Below, in pieces: positions 21,701 to 30,790 of a stretch of DNA of 64,000 bases (the stretch's first letter is position 1; every line of letters starts with the position of its first letter). A program made the position numbers and the translations under genes. The notes below the pieces were generated by a model. That model was not told where the DNA came from. It worked only from the letters and a program-made list of their open reading frames with translations, and made no database searches. Source of the DNA: Planktothrix sp. FACHB-1365 (GTDB taxonomy: Bacteria; Cyanobacteriota; Cyanobacteriia; Cyanobacteriales; Microcoleaceae); NCBI RefSeq assembly GCF_014697575.1, contig NZ_JACJSC010000001.1, positions 682,001 to 746,000 on the forward strand, in the 5' to 3' direction.

Positions 21701-23075
21701 TGATACCTATGGAAATTTAACAGTTAATCTTGCCCTGACACCCGATAAAATCTCTGCCAACGACTACACTCTGACAACTTCAACGGGGCAAGCTATTACA
21801 ATTAATAATGATTCTACTGCTGTTGTTACCCTTCCCAATGACCAAGCCAGCCTTGATATTATTCTAACTCCGATTGATGATATTCCCGCAGAGGCTGATG
21901 AGTCTTTGACCTTGGCTTTGGCAGAAGGGGATTACAAGATTAGTCCCAAAGAAAACACCGCAACGGTTACGATTCAAGCCAATGATACGGCTGTTACCCA
22001 ACTCGGTGATGGACAAAAAAGTCAAACCCCAGAAGATTATGCTTTAGTAGAAGGTTCCTTACGTCAAGCGATTCTGAATGCTGAGTCTCTCACCGGAGAA
22101 GATACGATTACCTTTGCTGATCAAGCTTCCTCTGGGGTGATTAACCTCACGGGTGCTTTGCCCGCCCTCAACAGTGATATTATCTTCGACGGCCCCGGAG
22201 CGGATCAACTCAGCATTCGTCGGGATACTGGAGGGGACTATAACATTTTTAACGTGAATGGAGGCAATATCACGATTGAGGGATTGAAACTCACCAATGG
22301 CTTCCCGGAGGGAACTATACCCAGTAGCTCCAGTACCACTACAGGCAGCCGAGGCGGTGCGATTAATATTACCTCATCCACCAGTAATGTTCAGGTCATC
22401 GATAGTTGGCTAGATGGAAACCAAGCGAATAACGGAGGAGCGATCGCGAATTCGGGTAAACTGACGATTCAAAATAGCACTATTAGTAATAATCAAGGCA
22501 GCAATGGAGGCGGCGTTATTGTTATTGATGGTCAAGTCCAAATTATTAATAGCACCATTGCTAATAATATCGCTAATATCGGGGGTGGAGTGTTTAATTC
22601 TGTGGCGGAGTTGACGATTACAAATAGCACTATAGGTTTCAACCAAGCCACCGGAAATAGTGGCGGTGTCCGAAATATTGGAGGGGTCAGCAATCTGAAA
22701 AACACGATCATTGCCAGTAACACGGCTCCTTTTAATCCTGATGTGGGGGCCTCTATTGAATTTGCTTTCAATAGTGGGGGTAACAACTTAATTGGAGACG
22801 GAACTGGAGGGGAAGGTTTAATCAATGGGGTTGATAACGATATTGTCGGTAGCAGCACCACTCCTATTGATCCGTTACTGAGTCCTTTACAAAATAATGG
22901 GGGAACCACACCGACTCTAGCTTTAGCCAGCACTAGCTTGGCGATTAATGCCGGAAATAATAGCTTTGCTATCCCCTATACAAACCCCGGACTATTTGAC
23001 CAACGAGGGCCTAACTTTACCCGGATTGTTAACAACATCATTGACATTGGGGCATTTGAATATCAACTGATTTAA
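18726..23075 (+). CDS. Giant RTX / Calx-beta / beta-helix surface or secreted protein
   Basis: A 1449-residue protein. Residues ~8-140 hold glycine/aspartate-rich RTX nonapeptides (GNDTLEG, GNDLLFGD) that bind calcium. Residues ~225-1085 hold about seven Calx-beta domains, several with YNF...Y.V.EG starts and DD(D/N) ends. A Ser/Pro linker sits near 330-355. Residues ~1110-1400 form a right-handed beta-helix with stacked ITNSTI/IQNSTI turns, ending in a choice-of-anchor-type motif (INAGN...FDQRGP...IDIGAFEYQ). No signal peptide, so type I secretion is likely, but no secretion genes are near. Probably an adhesin or sheath protein. Repeat-rich DNA flanks the 3' end. Confidence 0.9.
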   Translation: MTQLIGTVSNDLLTGTPEPDEILGFVGNDTLEGLAENDILNGGQDQDLLSGGIGNDLLFGDIGNDTLEGDSGDDLIYGNAGDDQLNGGEGADLLFGGQGSDTLFDSGGNDLLFGDRGNDLLYSGTGVNELTGGGGSDVFVIGRELLDGQLDIVTDFRIGVDLIGLTNNLKFSDLRFVQVGNDTVIEDKLSNQQLILVQEIEATVLNNQANFTQSIESSTPIIEFTNTTPLQVQEGETSALLVNVQRAGSPLNTVSATLGLKTDTATSSDVSLEAIEVVFQPYETFKVVSVPINIVDDQQPEPNESFQLTLSNPKGGATLGESEEIAVTLQDNDVSSSSSPLPTTSSLFIPLPPSPSTISLSLSPDTVAEDSGVPLVYTFTRQGGSLNLPITVNFNVGGTAKLGENYTTNDGTFTPSQGSVSFPANITTATVTIVPINDDKFEEVGKTVDLTLVESGFLYTANPQESTALGTITSEDPPPKPPVYNFSQAEYSVFEGDPDIPQKASITINRSFDTDLVSSVKILLTPALQNGGTPGVDVEPTEISLVFAEGETQKTFEIPVIGDNTIEPSEVIVLSFDPDNFQPSGQPGTINPQAELNINDDDGPTTYDFASKFFQTLEGNSTNVTQVVEVNRSGDINVDSSVNVNLTGVNAVPNVDFAPGPVTVNFKAGEITQTVPITITGDLGSDQNKTINLSLSAPPGSLVGNLHPTADLLVIDDDNVPTYDFTTNVYEVRENNADITYSEVTVIRSGKVDIASSVTVNLNTGSPNGATPEEDYSPSEIPLQFLPGETSKTLQITIKGDEVSESTEAIALSFSNFDNEGQAGTTVPDAILTITDDDSPPTYNFVQNNYEVEEGDASSQFNQVEVARSGDISQQSSVDVVLTSVTAISDTDFKPGPIRLTFAPNQDKQTVPIEIIGNVRVQPDRTFKLSFDNFTNNGQVGNDNPTTVVTIDDDDKATLSLTTVEAIATEPTTTKVENEQPKNGVYRISRAPDTYGNLTVNLALTPDKISANDYTLTTSTGQAITINNDSTAVVTLPNDQASLDIILTPIDDIPAEADESLTLALAEGDYKISPKENTATVTIQANDTAVTQLGDGQKSQTPEDYALVEGSLRQAILNAESLTGEDTITFADQASSGVINLTGALPALNSDIIFDGPGADQLSIRRDTGGDYNIFNVNGGNITIEGLKLTNGFPEGTIPSSSSTTTGSRGGAINITSSTSNVQVIDSWLDGNQANNGGAIANSGKLTIQNSTISNNQGSNGGGVIVIDGQVQIINSTIANNIANIGGGVFNSVAELTITNSTIGFNQATGNSGGVRNIGGVSNLKNTIIASNTAPFNPDVGASIEFAFNSGGNNLIGDGTGGEGLINGVDNDIVGSSTTPIDPLLSPLQNNGGTTPTLALASTSLAINAGNNSFAIPYTNPGLFDQRGPNFTRIVNNIIDIGAFEYQLI

Positions 23076-23083
23076 TCAGTTAT

Positions 23084-23178
23084 CAGTCAACAGTTATCAG
23101 TTCTCAGTGCAAGAGTTGACTGATAACTGGTACAGACGCGCCATGGCGCGTCTCTACACTGATAACTGATAACTGATA
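23084..23178. repeat. TGATAACTG repeats around a 20-bp palindrome
   Basis: Iterated CAGTTATCAG/CTGATAACTG words flank a perfect 20-bp palindrome at 23134-23153 (AGACGCGCCATGG...). The same composite occurs at 62447-62515, where the palindrome carries a paired C/T and G/A change. It sits between the converging RTX and pnp genes. Confidence 0.85.
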
Positions 23179-23185
23179 TTACTGA

Positions 23186-25336
23186 CTATTTGACGGCAGC
23201 CGCACGGGCAGCGGCAGCTTCATCAGGATGAATATTCAGACGAGTCAGATTAATCCGACCTTTGCTGTCAATCTCCCGAACTTTGACAATCACCTCATCC
23301 CCGACAGAAACCTCATCCTCAACCCGAGGAACCCGGTAATCTGCTAATTGGGAAATATGAATCATTCCTTCTTTACCGGGAAGTAATTCTACAAAGGCCC
23401 CAATGGGGATAATTCGAGTAATCCGGCCTACATAGACATCCCCAGCATTCAACTTGCGGGTCATGCCTTGAATAATTTGATAAGCACGGGCAGCATTCTC
23501 ACTATCCGTTGAAGCAATTGTCACCGTACCATCATCATCAATATCAATCTTGACTCCGGTTTCTTCGGTAATCCCCTTAATGGTTTTCCCACCAGGGCCA
23601 ATGACTAAACCAATCAAATCAGGATCAATTTTCAGCGTTAATAACCGAGGCGCGAAGGGAGATAAATCAGAACGCGGTTTGCCAATCACCTCTAACATTT
23701 TTTCCAGGATATGCAGTCGGGCGGGTTTGGCTTGATAAATAGCATCCGCCACGGTTTTCATCGGTAGCCCGGTGATCTTCATATCCATTTGTAGGGCAGT
23801 GACTCCACTATCCGTCCCCGCCACTTTGAAGTCCATATCTCCCAAAAAGTCCTCAATTCCTTGGATATCGGTGAGAATCCGAACCTCTTCTCCTTCTTTA
23901 ATTAACCCCATCGCCGCCCCACTCACGGGTTTGGAAATGGGAACCCCAGCATCCATTAACGCTAATGTTGATCCACAGACCGAACCCATTGAAGTTGAAC
24001 CGTTAGACGATAATACTTCTGATACGACCCGAATTACATAGGGAAACTGATCCTTAGACGGTAACACAGGAACTAAAGCCCGTTCTGCTAAAGCGCCATG
24101 ACCAATTTCTCGCCGTCCCGGTGCCCGCATGGGTTTGGTTTCCCCAACGGAATAAGGGGGAAAGTTGTAGTGGTGCATATAGCGTTTTTCCTCTTGGGGA
24201 TGCAAATCATCTAAATCCTGAGCATCTCCCGGCGTTCCTAAAGTCGCAATGGACAATACCTGAGTTAAACCGCGATTAAACAAGGCACTGCCATGTACCC
24301 GTTTCGGTAAACAACTGACTTTACAAGATACCGGACGCACTTGATCTAAGTTACGACCATCGACTCGGACGCTATCTTGGACAATTTGCTGACGCATCAA
24401 TTCCTTGGTGATGTCCTTGAAAATCTGACTCACCAATTTAGAATCCTCCGTCGTCGCCACCCGCATTGGATCATCTTCGGGTAACGCCTCAATGGGGGTA
24501 ACTATTTGTTGTTCCTTAATTTCATCCAAGTGGGCATCCCGTGCCGTTTTATCCAAGTCATATTGTTGGAGAACTTGTTTAACCGGGAGAGTCACGCGAT
24601 CGCGAATAAACTGGATTAAACCCGTATTTCCTTCCGGGGGTTCTCCGGGTTTGATTTCAATCCCCAAGTCTCGCATCAATTCTTCTTGGGCTTTGATTAA
24701 ATCACAAACCGCTTCATAACCAAAATCAATCGCTTCGATGATATCCTGTTCTGGCAGTTGGTTCGCACCCGCTTCTACCATCACTACGCCATCCGGGGAA
24801 CCCGCCACAACTAAATCCAAATCCCCATTCTTCACTTCTCGGTAGGTCGGATTAATAATAAAATCATCTCCAACTAATCCCACCCGTACCGCAGCCATCG
24901 GCCCAAAAAAGGGAATTTTAGCTAAAATAACAGCTACAGAAGCACCCGTCACCGCTAACACATCCGGGGGCACCTGTTCATCCATAGACAATGTTGTGGC
25001 GACAACCTGAATATCATCCCTGACCCAATGGGGAATCAGAGGACGTAAGGGACGGTCAATTAAACGACTCGTCAAAGTGACCCGATCCGGCGGACGACCT
25101 TCCCGACGTAAGAATCCCCCTGGAATTCTTCCCCCTGCATACAGTCGTTCTTCATAGTCCACTAACAAGGGCAGAAAATCGATTCCAGGTCTGCCTTCAG
25201 CGCGAGTCGCAGTCACTAGAACTGATGTATCTCCAGACTCGATTAAAACGGCTCCACCTGCCTGTGGCGCAAGTAAACCTATTTTGAGTCTAATATCCCG
25301 TCCATCGAAGGATATTGACTTAATGATCTCTTCCAT
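23186..25336 (-). CDS. pnp: Polynucleotide phosphorylase
   Basis: 3'-5' phosphorolytic exoribonuclease and RNA-tailing enzyme, the core of RNA turnover. The 716-residue product has two RNase PH domains ([14 protein letters not shown]...; [20 protein letters not shown] with [21 protein letters not shown]), a KH domain ([21 protein letters not shown]) and an S1 domain ([20 protein letters not shown]). The conserved catalytic-site Asp residues ([20 protein letters not shown]) are present. The ATG at 25336, preceded by GGAAG, is chosen. The frame extends 18 codons further, but that part is a basic, non-family sequence. Confidence 0.97.
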   Translation of the reverse strand: MEEIIKSISFDGRDIRLKIGLLAPQAGGAVLIESGDTSVLVTATRAEGRPGIDFLPLLVDYEERLYAGGRIPGGFLRREGRPPDRVTLTSRLIDRPLRPLIPHWVRDDIQVVATTLSMDEQVPPDVLAVTGASVAVILAKIPFFGPMAAVRVGLVGDDFIINPTYREVKNGDLDLVVAGSPDGVVMVEAGANQLPEQDIIEAIDFGYEAVCDLIKAQEELMRDLGIEIKPGEPPEGNTGLIQFIRDRVTLPVKQVLQQYDLDKTARDAHLDEIKEQQIVTPIEALPEDDPMRVATTEDSKLVSQIFKDITKELMRQQIVQDSVRVDGRNLDQVRPVSCKVSCLPKRVHGSALFNRGLTQVLSIATLGTPGDAQDLDDLHPQEEKRYMHHYNFPPYSVGETKPMRAPGRREIGHGALAERALVPVLPSKDQFPYVIRVVSEVLSSNGSTSMGSVCGSTLALMDAGVPISKPVSGAAMGLIKEGEEVRILTDIQGIEDFLGDMDFKVAGTDSGVTALQMDMKITGLPMKTVADAIYQAKPARLHILEKMLEVIGKPRSDLSPFAPRLLTLKIDPDLIGLVIGPGGKTIKGITEETGVKIDIDDDGTVTIASTDSENAARAYQIIQGMTRKLNAGDVYVGRITRIIPIGAFVELLPGKEGMIHISQLADYRVPRVEDEVSVGDEVIVKVREIDSKGRINLTRLNIHPDEAAAARAAAVK

Positions 25337-25859
25337 GTATTTTATCTTCCTTCTTCTTCCACGATTCTCTCTCTGTCGCCATCGTAACACGGTGATGACC
25401 CTGGGTAGGGAGTGTGTAAACCCTCGCCGTCAACCCTGAGTCATGAACAGTGAACAACCTTCTAGTCACGATTTCACAAGCAACAGAGGGAGTTTTAAAG
25501 TTAAACTGAGGTTTCTGATCTTCAATCTCATTCGACCTCACCGATTGAGGTTGATTTTGACTAACCCTTATGTTTTAGAAACCTAAGTTCAGTTTTTCAT
25601 TATAGTTCCTGACCTTATCAATCCTCTCGATTTGAGTCAACCCATGTGATTTTCAGGGAACTGAGATTAACCGGATGCCCTTAGATAGTAGGTTTCTGGC
25701 TAATTTTAACGTTTTTTGAAGGGGGTGAGAGACTTAAAAACTAAGGCCCCTAGAAACCGGGTTTCTGAAGAGATATTGATGGAATACTATTAATCTTAAT
25801 GAGAAACCCGGTTTCTTGAGTGTGTGCGATCGCTCTACCTAAAAAGGAGAAATCAACAA
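25337..25859. other. pnp upstream region with dispersed palindrome
   Basis: A 520-bp region with no credible gene. It carries the pnp promoter and leader (unplaced) and, at 25752-25766 and 25802-25816, two inverted copies of AGAAACCSGGTTTCT 35 bp apart, the same repeat family as at 6970 and 36617. A GCGATCGC octamer lies at 25827-25834. Confidence 0.6.
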
Positions 25860-25952
25860 ATGTTTGACCTCTACCAGCGTGTTTCCTTAAATTGCGATTT
25901 TCCCGAACATCACCTCAAAAAAGGCGATGTAGCCACCCTCATTGATTATTAG
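25860..25952 (+). pseudogene. Truncated DUF4926 gene (N-terminal 30 codons)
   Basis: An ATG with AGGAG at 25845-25849 opens a 30-codon frame (MFDLYQRVSLNCDFPEHHLK, then KGDVATLIDY) that reads like the start of a DUF4926 protein, usually ~65-90 residues. It then stops at TAG 25950, just where the opposite-strand toxin remnant also ends. The C-terminal half is gone. Confidence 0.6.
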
Positions 25953-25995
25953 TGATAAACCACAGAAAAATATGAGTATCTAAGATAATTTTCAT
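25939..25995 (-). pseudogene. Truncated PIN-domain toxin (VapC-like), 18 codons left
   Basis: The ATG at 25995 overlaps the antitoxin stop (ATGA), as in intact antitoxin-toxin operons. The peptide MKIILDTHIFLWFITNNQ is the classic PIN N-terminus with its first catalytic Asp, but it stops at 25939. The other ~110 residues are missing. Its end overlaps the truncated DUF4926 gene by 14 bp, marking a deletion joint. Confidence 0.7.
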
Positions 25996-26237
25996 GGATT
26001 GGTAAATAAGTTAATAATTTCTTCAGGGAGGGGATCATTAAAATCATCAGGTACAACAAATTCACCCTCACATAAACCAATAGAACGGCGTTCTTTTTGA
26101 GGTGGTTTTGTTAGTATGGGTTTGATTTCAGCAATAGGTTGATCAGCTTGAGTAATAATTAAGCTGTTACCTTCTTGAATCAGTTTGATAAATTCTGATA
26201 AATTGTGCTGAATGTCATCTATATTTAGGGTAATCAT
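25992..26237 (-). CDS. Phd/YefM-type antitoxin, orphaned
   Basis: An 81-residue antitoxin. The N-terminal DNA-binding Phd fold is MITLNIDDIQHNLSEFIKLI then IITQADQPIAEIKP. The C-terminal toxin-binding tail is CEGEFVVPDDFNDPLPEEII, as in cyanobacterial antitoxins partnered with PIN toxins. It appears intact with a normal start. Its toxin survives only as an 18-codon stub translationally coupled downstream. An orphan antitoxin could still bind its own promoter or neutralise related toxins elsewhere. Confidence 0.85.
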   Translation of the reverse strand: MITLNIDDIQHNLSEFIKLIQEGNSLIITQADQPIAEIKPILTKPPQKERRSIGLCEGEFVVPDDFNDPLPEEIINLFTNP

Positions 26238-26251
26238 GGCATTATTTTTGG

Positions 26252-26323
26252 TTACTGATTTCTAATTGAAAATCCAGAAAAAGTAATTAAGGCTGATGTA
26301 TTAACAATTATTTCTTGATTCAT
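26252..26323 (-). pseudogene. Second truncated PIN-type toxin remnant
   Basis: 19 bp after the antitoxin at 26343, an ATG opens MNQEIIVNTSALITFSGF then five more codons and a stop. The IVNTSALI motif is the PIN N-terminus (normally IVDTSALI, here with the catalytic Asp position read as Asn). The rest of the toxin is absent and the upstream region of the next antitoxin follows directly. Confidence 0.5.
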
Positions 26324-26342
26324 GTTTTTAACTTAAGCCACT

Positions 26343-26597
26343 TTAATATAAAATCTCATCAATGTGTTCAGCATAGTTAGTCGATAATTCTGAACTTTGA
26401 TGATTGATAAATTGAGATTCAGGTAATGGTATTTCTAAGCTGCCACAAAGTTCCCAAGTTTGGGTTTTAGTAATATTTGATTGTTGTTTGGCTAAATATT
26501 CTTCTAAGGCTTTAAGCAAAACAGTTTGCACTGAATCTTTTTGTTGTTGTAATTGAGTCATTAATTGGTCAGGAATTTCTAAAGTTATTAGATTCAT
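26343..26597 (-). CDS. VapB-like antitoxin, orphaned
   Basis: An 84-residue small protein. Its N-terminus (LITLEIPDQLMTQLQQQKD) forms a ribbon-helix-like DNA-binding region, and its tail (STNYAEHIDEILY) matches the C-terminal tails of cyanobacterial antitoxins paired with PIN toxins. The toxin position downstream is occupied only by the 23-codon remnant at 26252-26323. It seems intact. Family assignment rests on the tail and size. Confidence 0.65.
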   Translation of the reverse strand: MNLITLEIPDQLMTQLQQQKDSVQTVLLKALEEYLAKQQSNITKTQTWELCGSLEIPLPESQFINHQSSELSTNYAEHIDEILY

Positions 26598-26666
26598 AAA
26601 ATTAACTATTGATTATTGTTATTAATTGATTTTAACTGAAATTAATCTTTACTGTCCATACTCTTA

Positions 26667-26705
26667 AATCAAGACAGATCAACAAGGTGTTGATCTGTCT
26701 TGATT
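26667..26705. repeat. 18-bp perfect inverted repeat, 3-nt loop
   Basis: Arms at 26667-26684 and 26688-26705 (core CAAGACAGATCAACA) are perfectly complementary. There is no U-run on either strand. It lies between the antitoxin and the WD40 gene. A second, shorter hairpin GACAGGCT/AGCCTGTC follows at 26772-26790. It could end transcripts or be an operator. Confidence 0.75.
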
Positions 26706-26808
26706 ATAACGAATTAATTATTATTTTGTCAATTGACTCCTCAAAACAACTTTTTATACATTCAATAGAAAATGACAGGCTAGAAGCCTGTCCTACAAAC
26801 CCTAATAT

Positions 26809-29787
26809 TTATTCCTGTACTCGCCAAATTTTGATTAAATTATCACCACCTCCACTAACTAAGGTATAACCATCTGGACTAATTGCAAGGGAGAAAACAC
26901 CTCCTGAATGTTCAGAAAATTGCTTTAAATTTTTTCCAGTATTAAGATCCCAAACAATGATATCATTATTTTGATCACTACTGACTAAACGCTTGCTATC
27001 AGCGCTAATTGCTAAGGCTTTGATATAAGCCGAATGTCCTCTTAATGTTCTAACTTCTTCAGTTGTTTCTATATCCGACAATCTAATAGTTTTGTCATCA
27101 CTACCACTAATGACAGTTTTATCATCAGAAGTAATTACCAGGGCGTTTACCCAATCAGAATGTCTGCTAATGGTATGGGTATTTTCTCCACTAATTAAAT
27201 CCCAAAATTTAACACTTGAATCGTGACTTCCACTGATTAAAGTTTGACCATTTTTAGTGATAGAAAGTGCGTTTATCTGACCAGAGTGACCTATTAAAGT
27301 TCTGATCTCTTGACCAGTTTGTAAGTTCCATAGTTTAATGGTATTGTCATTACTACCACTGACTAAAATTTGACTATCTGGAGTGATAGCAAGTGTATTT
27401 ATCTGACCAGAGTGACCTGTCAAAGTTCTAATCTTTTGACCAGTTTGTAAGTTCCATAGTTTAATGGTATTGTCACTACTACCACTCGCTAAAGTTTGAT
27501 CGTTTGGAGTGATAGCAAGTGCGTTTATCTGACTAGAATGACCTTTAAAATCTCTAATTTTTTGACCAGTTTTTAAATTCCATATTTTAATAGTGTTATC
27601 ACTACTTGCACTTACTAGAGTTTGACCTTCAGCCAAAATTCTTAAACAAAGAACACTGTTAGAATGTTTTGACAAAGTATAAGCAATAGATACTTTTTCT
27701 AATTTACGTTTCCGCTCGTTTTTTTGGCGTTGTTTTTCTCGTTTTACCTCATCCCACACACCTTGAACAACCTCTTTATTTCTTTGCGCTTGATTATAAT
27801 TAGGGTTAATTCTCAAAGCCGAATCATAATCTAAAATGGCTTGTTCATATTCCCCTAACTTATAATAAGCATTACCTCGATTACAATAAGCACTATCCCA
27901 ATTAGGCTTAATTTTCAAAGCTTCAGTATAATCATTAATTGCTTTTTGAGTTTGTTCTAACTTCATATAAGTTAATCCCCGATTATAATAAGCATCAGCC
28001 CATTGAGAATTTAACTCGATTGCTTGATTAAAGTCCGCAATTGCTTGATCACAATCCCCATTTTTAGAACGATTTAAACCTCTTTGATAACAAGCATCTT
28101 GAACACTCAAAGAATGACTATCATTAATAGCTTGTAAACATTGATTTAACTTATTTACATAGTCAACATCATCAATAGTTAAAGCAGATGTCACCTTAGT
28201 TAGTAAAGATTCAAAATCATTGGTTATTTCTAACTCGTGTAACTTTAACCATTGTTGTAAGGAATAAATAATCCGTCCTTTTGCCCAAATTTTATCAGCT
28301 AAATTCGCTAAACCTAAAGCTAAATCTAACGCTAAATCAGGAATCAGGGCACAGCGTTCGTTATCTTCCGCTAAAGCATCATACATCTTTTGGTAATAGA
28401 AAACAATGGACTTAATTAACTCTTTTAATGTTTCTGTATCATTAACTTTGTTAATTAAATTTGGCAAAAGCTGAGGAAGACTAGGGGGTAAATTGTATTC
28501 AATTAGGAAGTATTCATCAGCAATCAAACCAGAAAATACACAATGATAAAGAATGAAAAATTGTCCTAAATCCTCAAAATCTTTATTATTAACTCGATAA
28601 TGAAGTTCTAAGTCACTAATACTAATTCCACTACTTCTGAACTTTTCCTCTTTTTGTAAAATTGCCAAATTCTGCACGTTATCAGCACCATACATTTTAT
28701 CCACTTCTTCAGGATTTTCTCCTGTAGCAATCAATTTTTCTCTGGTTTCTAGCCATTTCCTCGCTCTGTTTTTGGCAGCATCATAGAGAATATTACGATA
28801 AGGTAAACGAGATATAATCGGATCATAACGAAAATCAGACCAATTTAAGCCCCAATAAGCTACCCGAAAATTAAGATAATCGCCATCAATTTCTGATTCT
28901 AAAACTAAAGTTGGTTCAGATTTTAAGACACCAAATAAAGCCTTAATACTCGCTTCACTGTGAAAAGCTTTACTTACCCAAGCCCCCGCTAAAAAATCTA
29001 AAGGACGCTTTTGTTGAGCATATTCTTTAAAAAATTGTCGTAATCCTTCCGCTAAAGTTAATTCCAGATCAGGAAATCCTTTATTATTATTAGCAGCATT
29101 AGCAAAGCGTTCAAACTGTAATTTAGGCGGTGCAAAAAAGATATGTAAAGGCATTACTCCTGTAATGTTAGAATTGAGAATATCGGAAGCTACTAACCAC
29201 ACAGGAGAATTTTCTAATCTTTTTTGTTCCTCAACAACTTTTAAGGAAGTTTGACGTTGATAAATTGCTAACTCTCGCTGAAAATCCTGATTTAATTGCA
29301 GAATTTGTAATTGTAATTCCTTTTCTTGTTCAAAACGCCACCGTTGAAAATCAAGATTTTTGTCATTAATTATAATTTGCACTTGTTGAATAAACTTTTG
29401 TAATTCATCTTGACGCTGCTGACTTAATTTAGCTTGTTCAGCTTGAAAAACCAGTTGTCTTTCTTGTAATTCTTTAGCTCTTTGATGACTTAATGCAGCT
29501 TGTTCAGCTTGAGCAGTAAGTTGTCTTTCTTGTGCTTCTTTAACTCTTTGATTACTCAAATATGATTGTTCAGCTTGAAATTCTTGTCTTTCTTTTTCTT
29601 GAATATATTGTAACTTTAACTGAGCAACTTGCATTTCATCTCGTCTTTCAGCTAAAGCCACATTAGACTGAACAATTGCAGTAGTATTTTCTCGTTGTTT
29701 TCTTGCTGTATATACTTGTGGTGTAAACATAGCTTGAGCAGTATCAACTATTGCTTTACCTACATTTTTTAACCAGTTCCAAACCAT
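26809..29787 (-). CDS. Coiled-coil / TPR / seven-blade WD40 protein
   Basis: A 992-residue cytoplasmic-looking protein. Residues ~35-200 are a long Gln/Glu-rich coiled coil with three near-repeats (AQERQLTAQAEQAALSHQRA and relatives). Residues ~200-560 are a conserved-looking domain I do not recognise. Residues ~570-680 hold three TPRs. Residues ~700-992 hold seven WD40 repeats, enough for one closed propeller, and repeats 2-4 are nearly identical in DNA, implying recent duplication. No enzyme motif and no membrane segment. It is directly downstream, same strand, of the beta-flower-like gene (132 bp gap). Scaffold or effector platform by inference. Confidence 0.88.
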   Translation of the reverse strand: MVWNWLKNVGKAIVDTAQAMFTPQVYTARKQRENTTAIVQSNVALAERRDEMQVAQLKLQYIQEKERQEFQAEQSYLSNQRVKEAQERQLTAQAEQAALSHQRAKELQERQLVFQAEQAKLSQQRQDELQKFIQQVQIIINDKNLDFQRWRFEQEKELQLQILQLNQDFQRELAIYQRQTSLKVVEEQKRLENSPVWLVASDILNSNITGVMPLHIFFAPPKLQFERFANAANNNKGFPDLELTLAEGLRQFFKEYAQQKRPLDFLAGAWVSKAFHSEASIKALFGVLKSEPTLVLESEIDGDYLNFRVAYWGLNWSDFRYDPIISRLPYRNILYDAAKNRARKWLETREKLIATGENPEEVDKMYGADNVQNLAILQKEEKFRSSGISISDLELHYRVNNKDFEDLGQFFILYHCVFSGLIADEYFLIEYNLPPSLPQLLPNLINKVNDTETLKELIKSIVFYYQKMYDALAEDNERCALIPDLALDLALGLANLADKIWAKGRIIYSLQQWLKLHELEITNDFESLLTKVTSALTIDDVDYVNKLNQCLQAINDSHSLSVQDACYQRGLNRSKNGDCDQAIADFNQAIELNSQWADAYYNRGLTYMKLEQTQKAINDYTEALKIKPNWDSAYCNRGNAYYKLGEYEQAILDYDSALRINPNYNQAQRNKEVVQGVWDEVKREKQRQKNERKRKLEKVSIAYTLSKHSNSVLCLRILAEGQTLVSASSDNTIKIWNLKTGQKIRDFKGHSSQINALAITPNDQTLASGSSDNTIKLWNLQTGQKIRTLTGHSGQINTLAITPDSQILVSGSNDNTIKLWNLQTGQEIRTLIGHSGQINALSITKNGQTLISGSHDSSVKFWDLISGENTHTISRHSDWVNALVITSDDKTVISGSDDKTIRLSDIETTEEVRTLRGHSAYIKALAISADSKRLVSSDQNNDIIVWDLNTGKNLKQFSEHSGGVFSLAISPDGYTLVSGGGDNLIKIWRVQE

Positions 29788-29919
29788 GATTAAACCTCCA
29801 TTAATTGTACTAAGTTTTAAAGTTTGTAGTTGGGCTTTAGCCCTATTTTAAATTTAACTAAAGTTAACACTTGGCTATCATCTTTGAGGATAGGTGAAAC
29901 ATTTATATTAGTCTCCAAT

Positions 29920-30609
29920 TTAATTCACGCCACCATAATAAACACACAACAAATAAGCAGCCGCACCAACAACACCTCTTGTCGTTTCATAAACTTCTAC
30001 GCCACCTTTATTGTAAACATGACAGCCATCTACCCAACCTACACAATGGTTATCGTTATCATAAACTTTGCCATCTGTTCCTGTATAACCTAAATAGTGG
30101 TTTGATGTATTGTAAACAGATCGCCCATCTACCTTGCCAACCCAGTCACCCGAAGAACTATCTGATGTATGTTTGTAAATTGAGCCACTATTACTTATTG
30201 TTGTGTAAGGACAATTATCATGGCAGTTCATGACTTGAAGTTGTTCTGTAATAGGAAAATGATATTCATTTTGTCCTAAATTTGCCGATTCGTGGCTGCG
30301 ATCGCTATATATAGAACTCTCTTCATATCCTATATTCTGGTGATAATTAGGCTGTGGATGATGAAGATTTGTTGAATCAGATAATGAATAATCCTGCGGG
30401 TGATTATCAAAACTATTCGTCTCAAAACCCGGAAATTGCAATGATTCAGCCCCGTATTGTAGGCTAAAATCTAACATTCCTGAATGGGAAAAATGATCGG
30501 GATCGCTTGAGTTAATGTTCTGGGAATGCAGATCAGAATTATTACTAAAACTGTCATTAATACTTATAGATGTTAGAGAGTCATAGAGATGATTCAAATC
30601 GTTGTTCAT
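29920..30609 (-). CDS. Disordered protein with C-terminal beta-flower-like domain
   Basis: A 229-residue protein. The first ~145 residues are Asn/Ser/His/Asp-rich and low in hydrophobics, so probably disordered. The C-terminus has four short repeated units (DWVGKVDGRSVYNTSNHYLG, GYTGTDGKVYDNDNHCVG, GWVDGCHVYNKGG, then a hydrophobic GVVGAAAYLLCVYYGG end), the pattern of the four-fold beta-flower family common in cyanobacteria. The repeats could bind a small ligand or the cell wall; function is unknown. It precedes the WD40 gene and is divergent from the FHA gene. Confidence 0.75.
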   Translation of the reverse strand: MNNDLNHLYDSLTSISINDSFSNNSDLHSQNINSSDPDHFSHSGMLDFSLQYGAESLQFPGFETNSFDNHPQDYSLSDSTNLHHPQPNYHQNIGYEESSIYSDRSHESANLGQNEYHFPITEQLQVMNCHDNCPYTTISNSGSIYKHTSDSSSGDWVGKVDGRSVYNTSNHYLGYTGTDGKVYDNDNHCVGWVDGCHVYNKGGVEVYETTRGVVGAAAYLLCVYYGGVN

Positions 30610-30790
30610 CGGTTAATCTCCTGAAGTCTTAAATTTGAATTTTCTGGAAAAATTAATTTTTTTGCATCTGTTCTAAGTTGGCATAGGCGAACTTTAACTG
30701 TGTAGCAACAGGTTTAAACCTGTCGAAGTATCGAAAAAAATTACTCATGGCAATAGCCTATCACACTCTTAGGGAAAAAAAGTTGCCAAA

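Noticed and set aside
25337-25541. Frame extending upstream of the pnp start on the minus strand
   Set aside because: The part beyond the family N-terminus has no similarity, and a good ribosome binding site marks 25336.
29830-30233. Plus-strand frames opposite the beta-flower gene
   Set aside because: Antisense shadows; the minus-strand frame has clear internal repeats.
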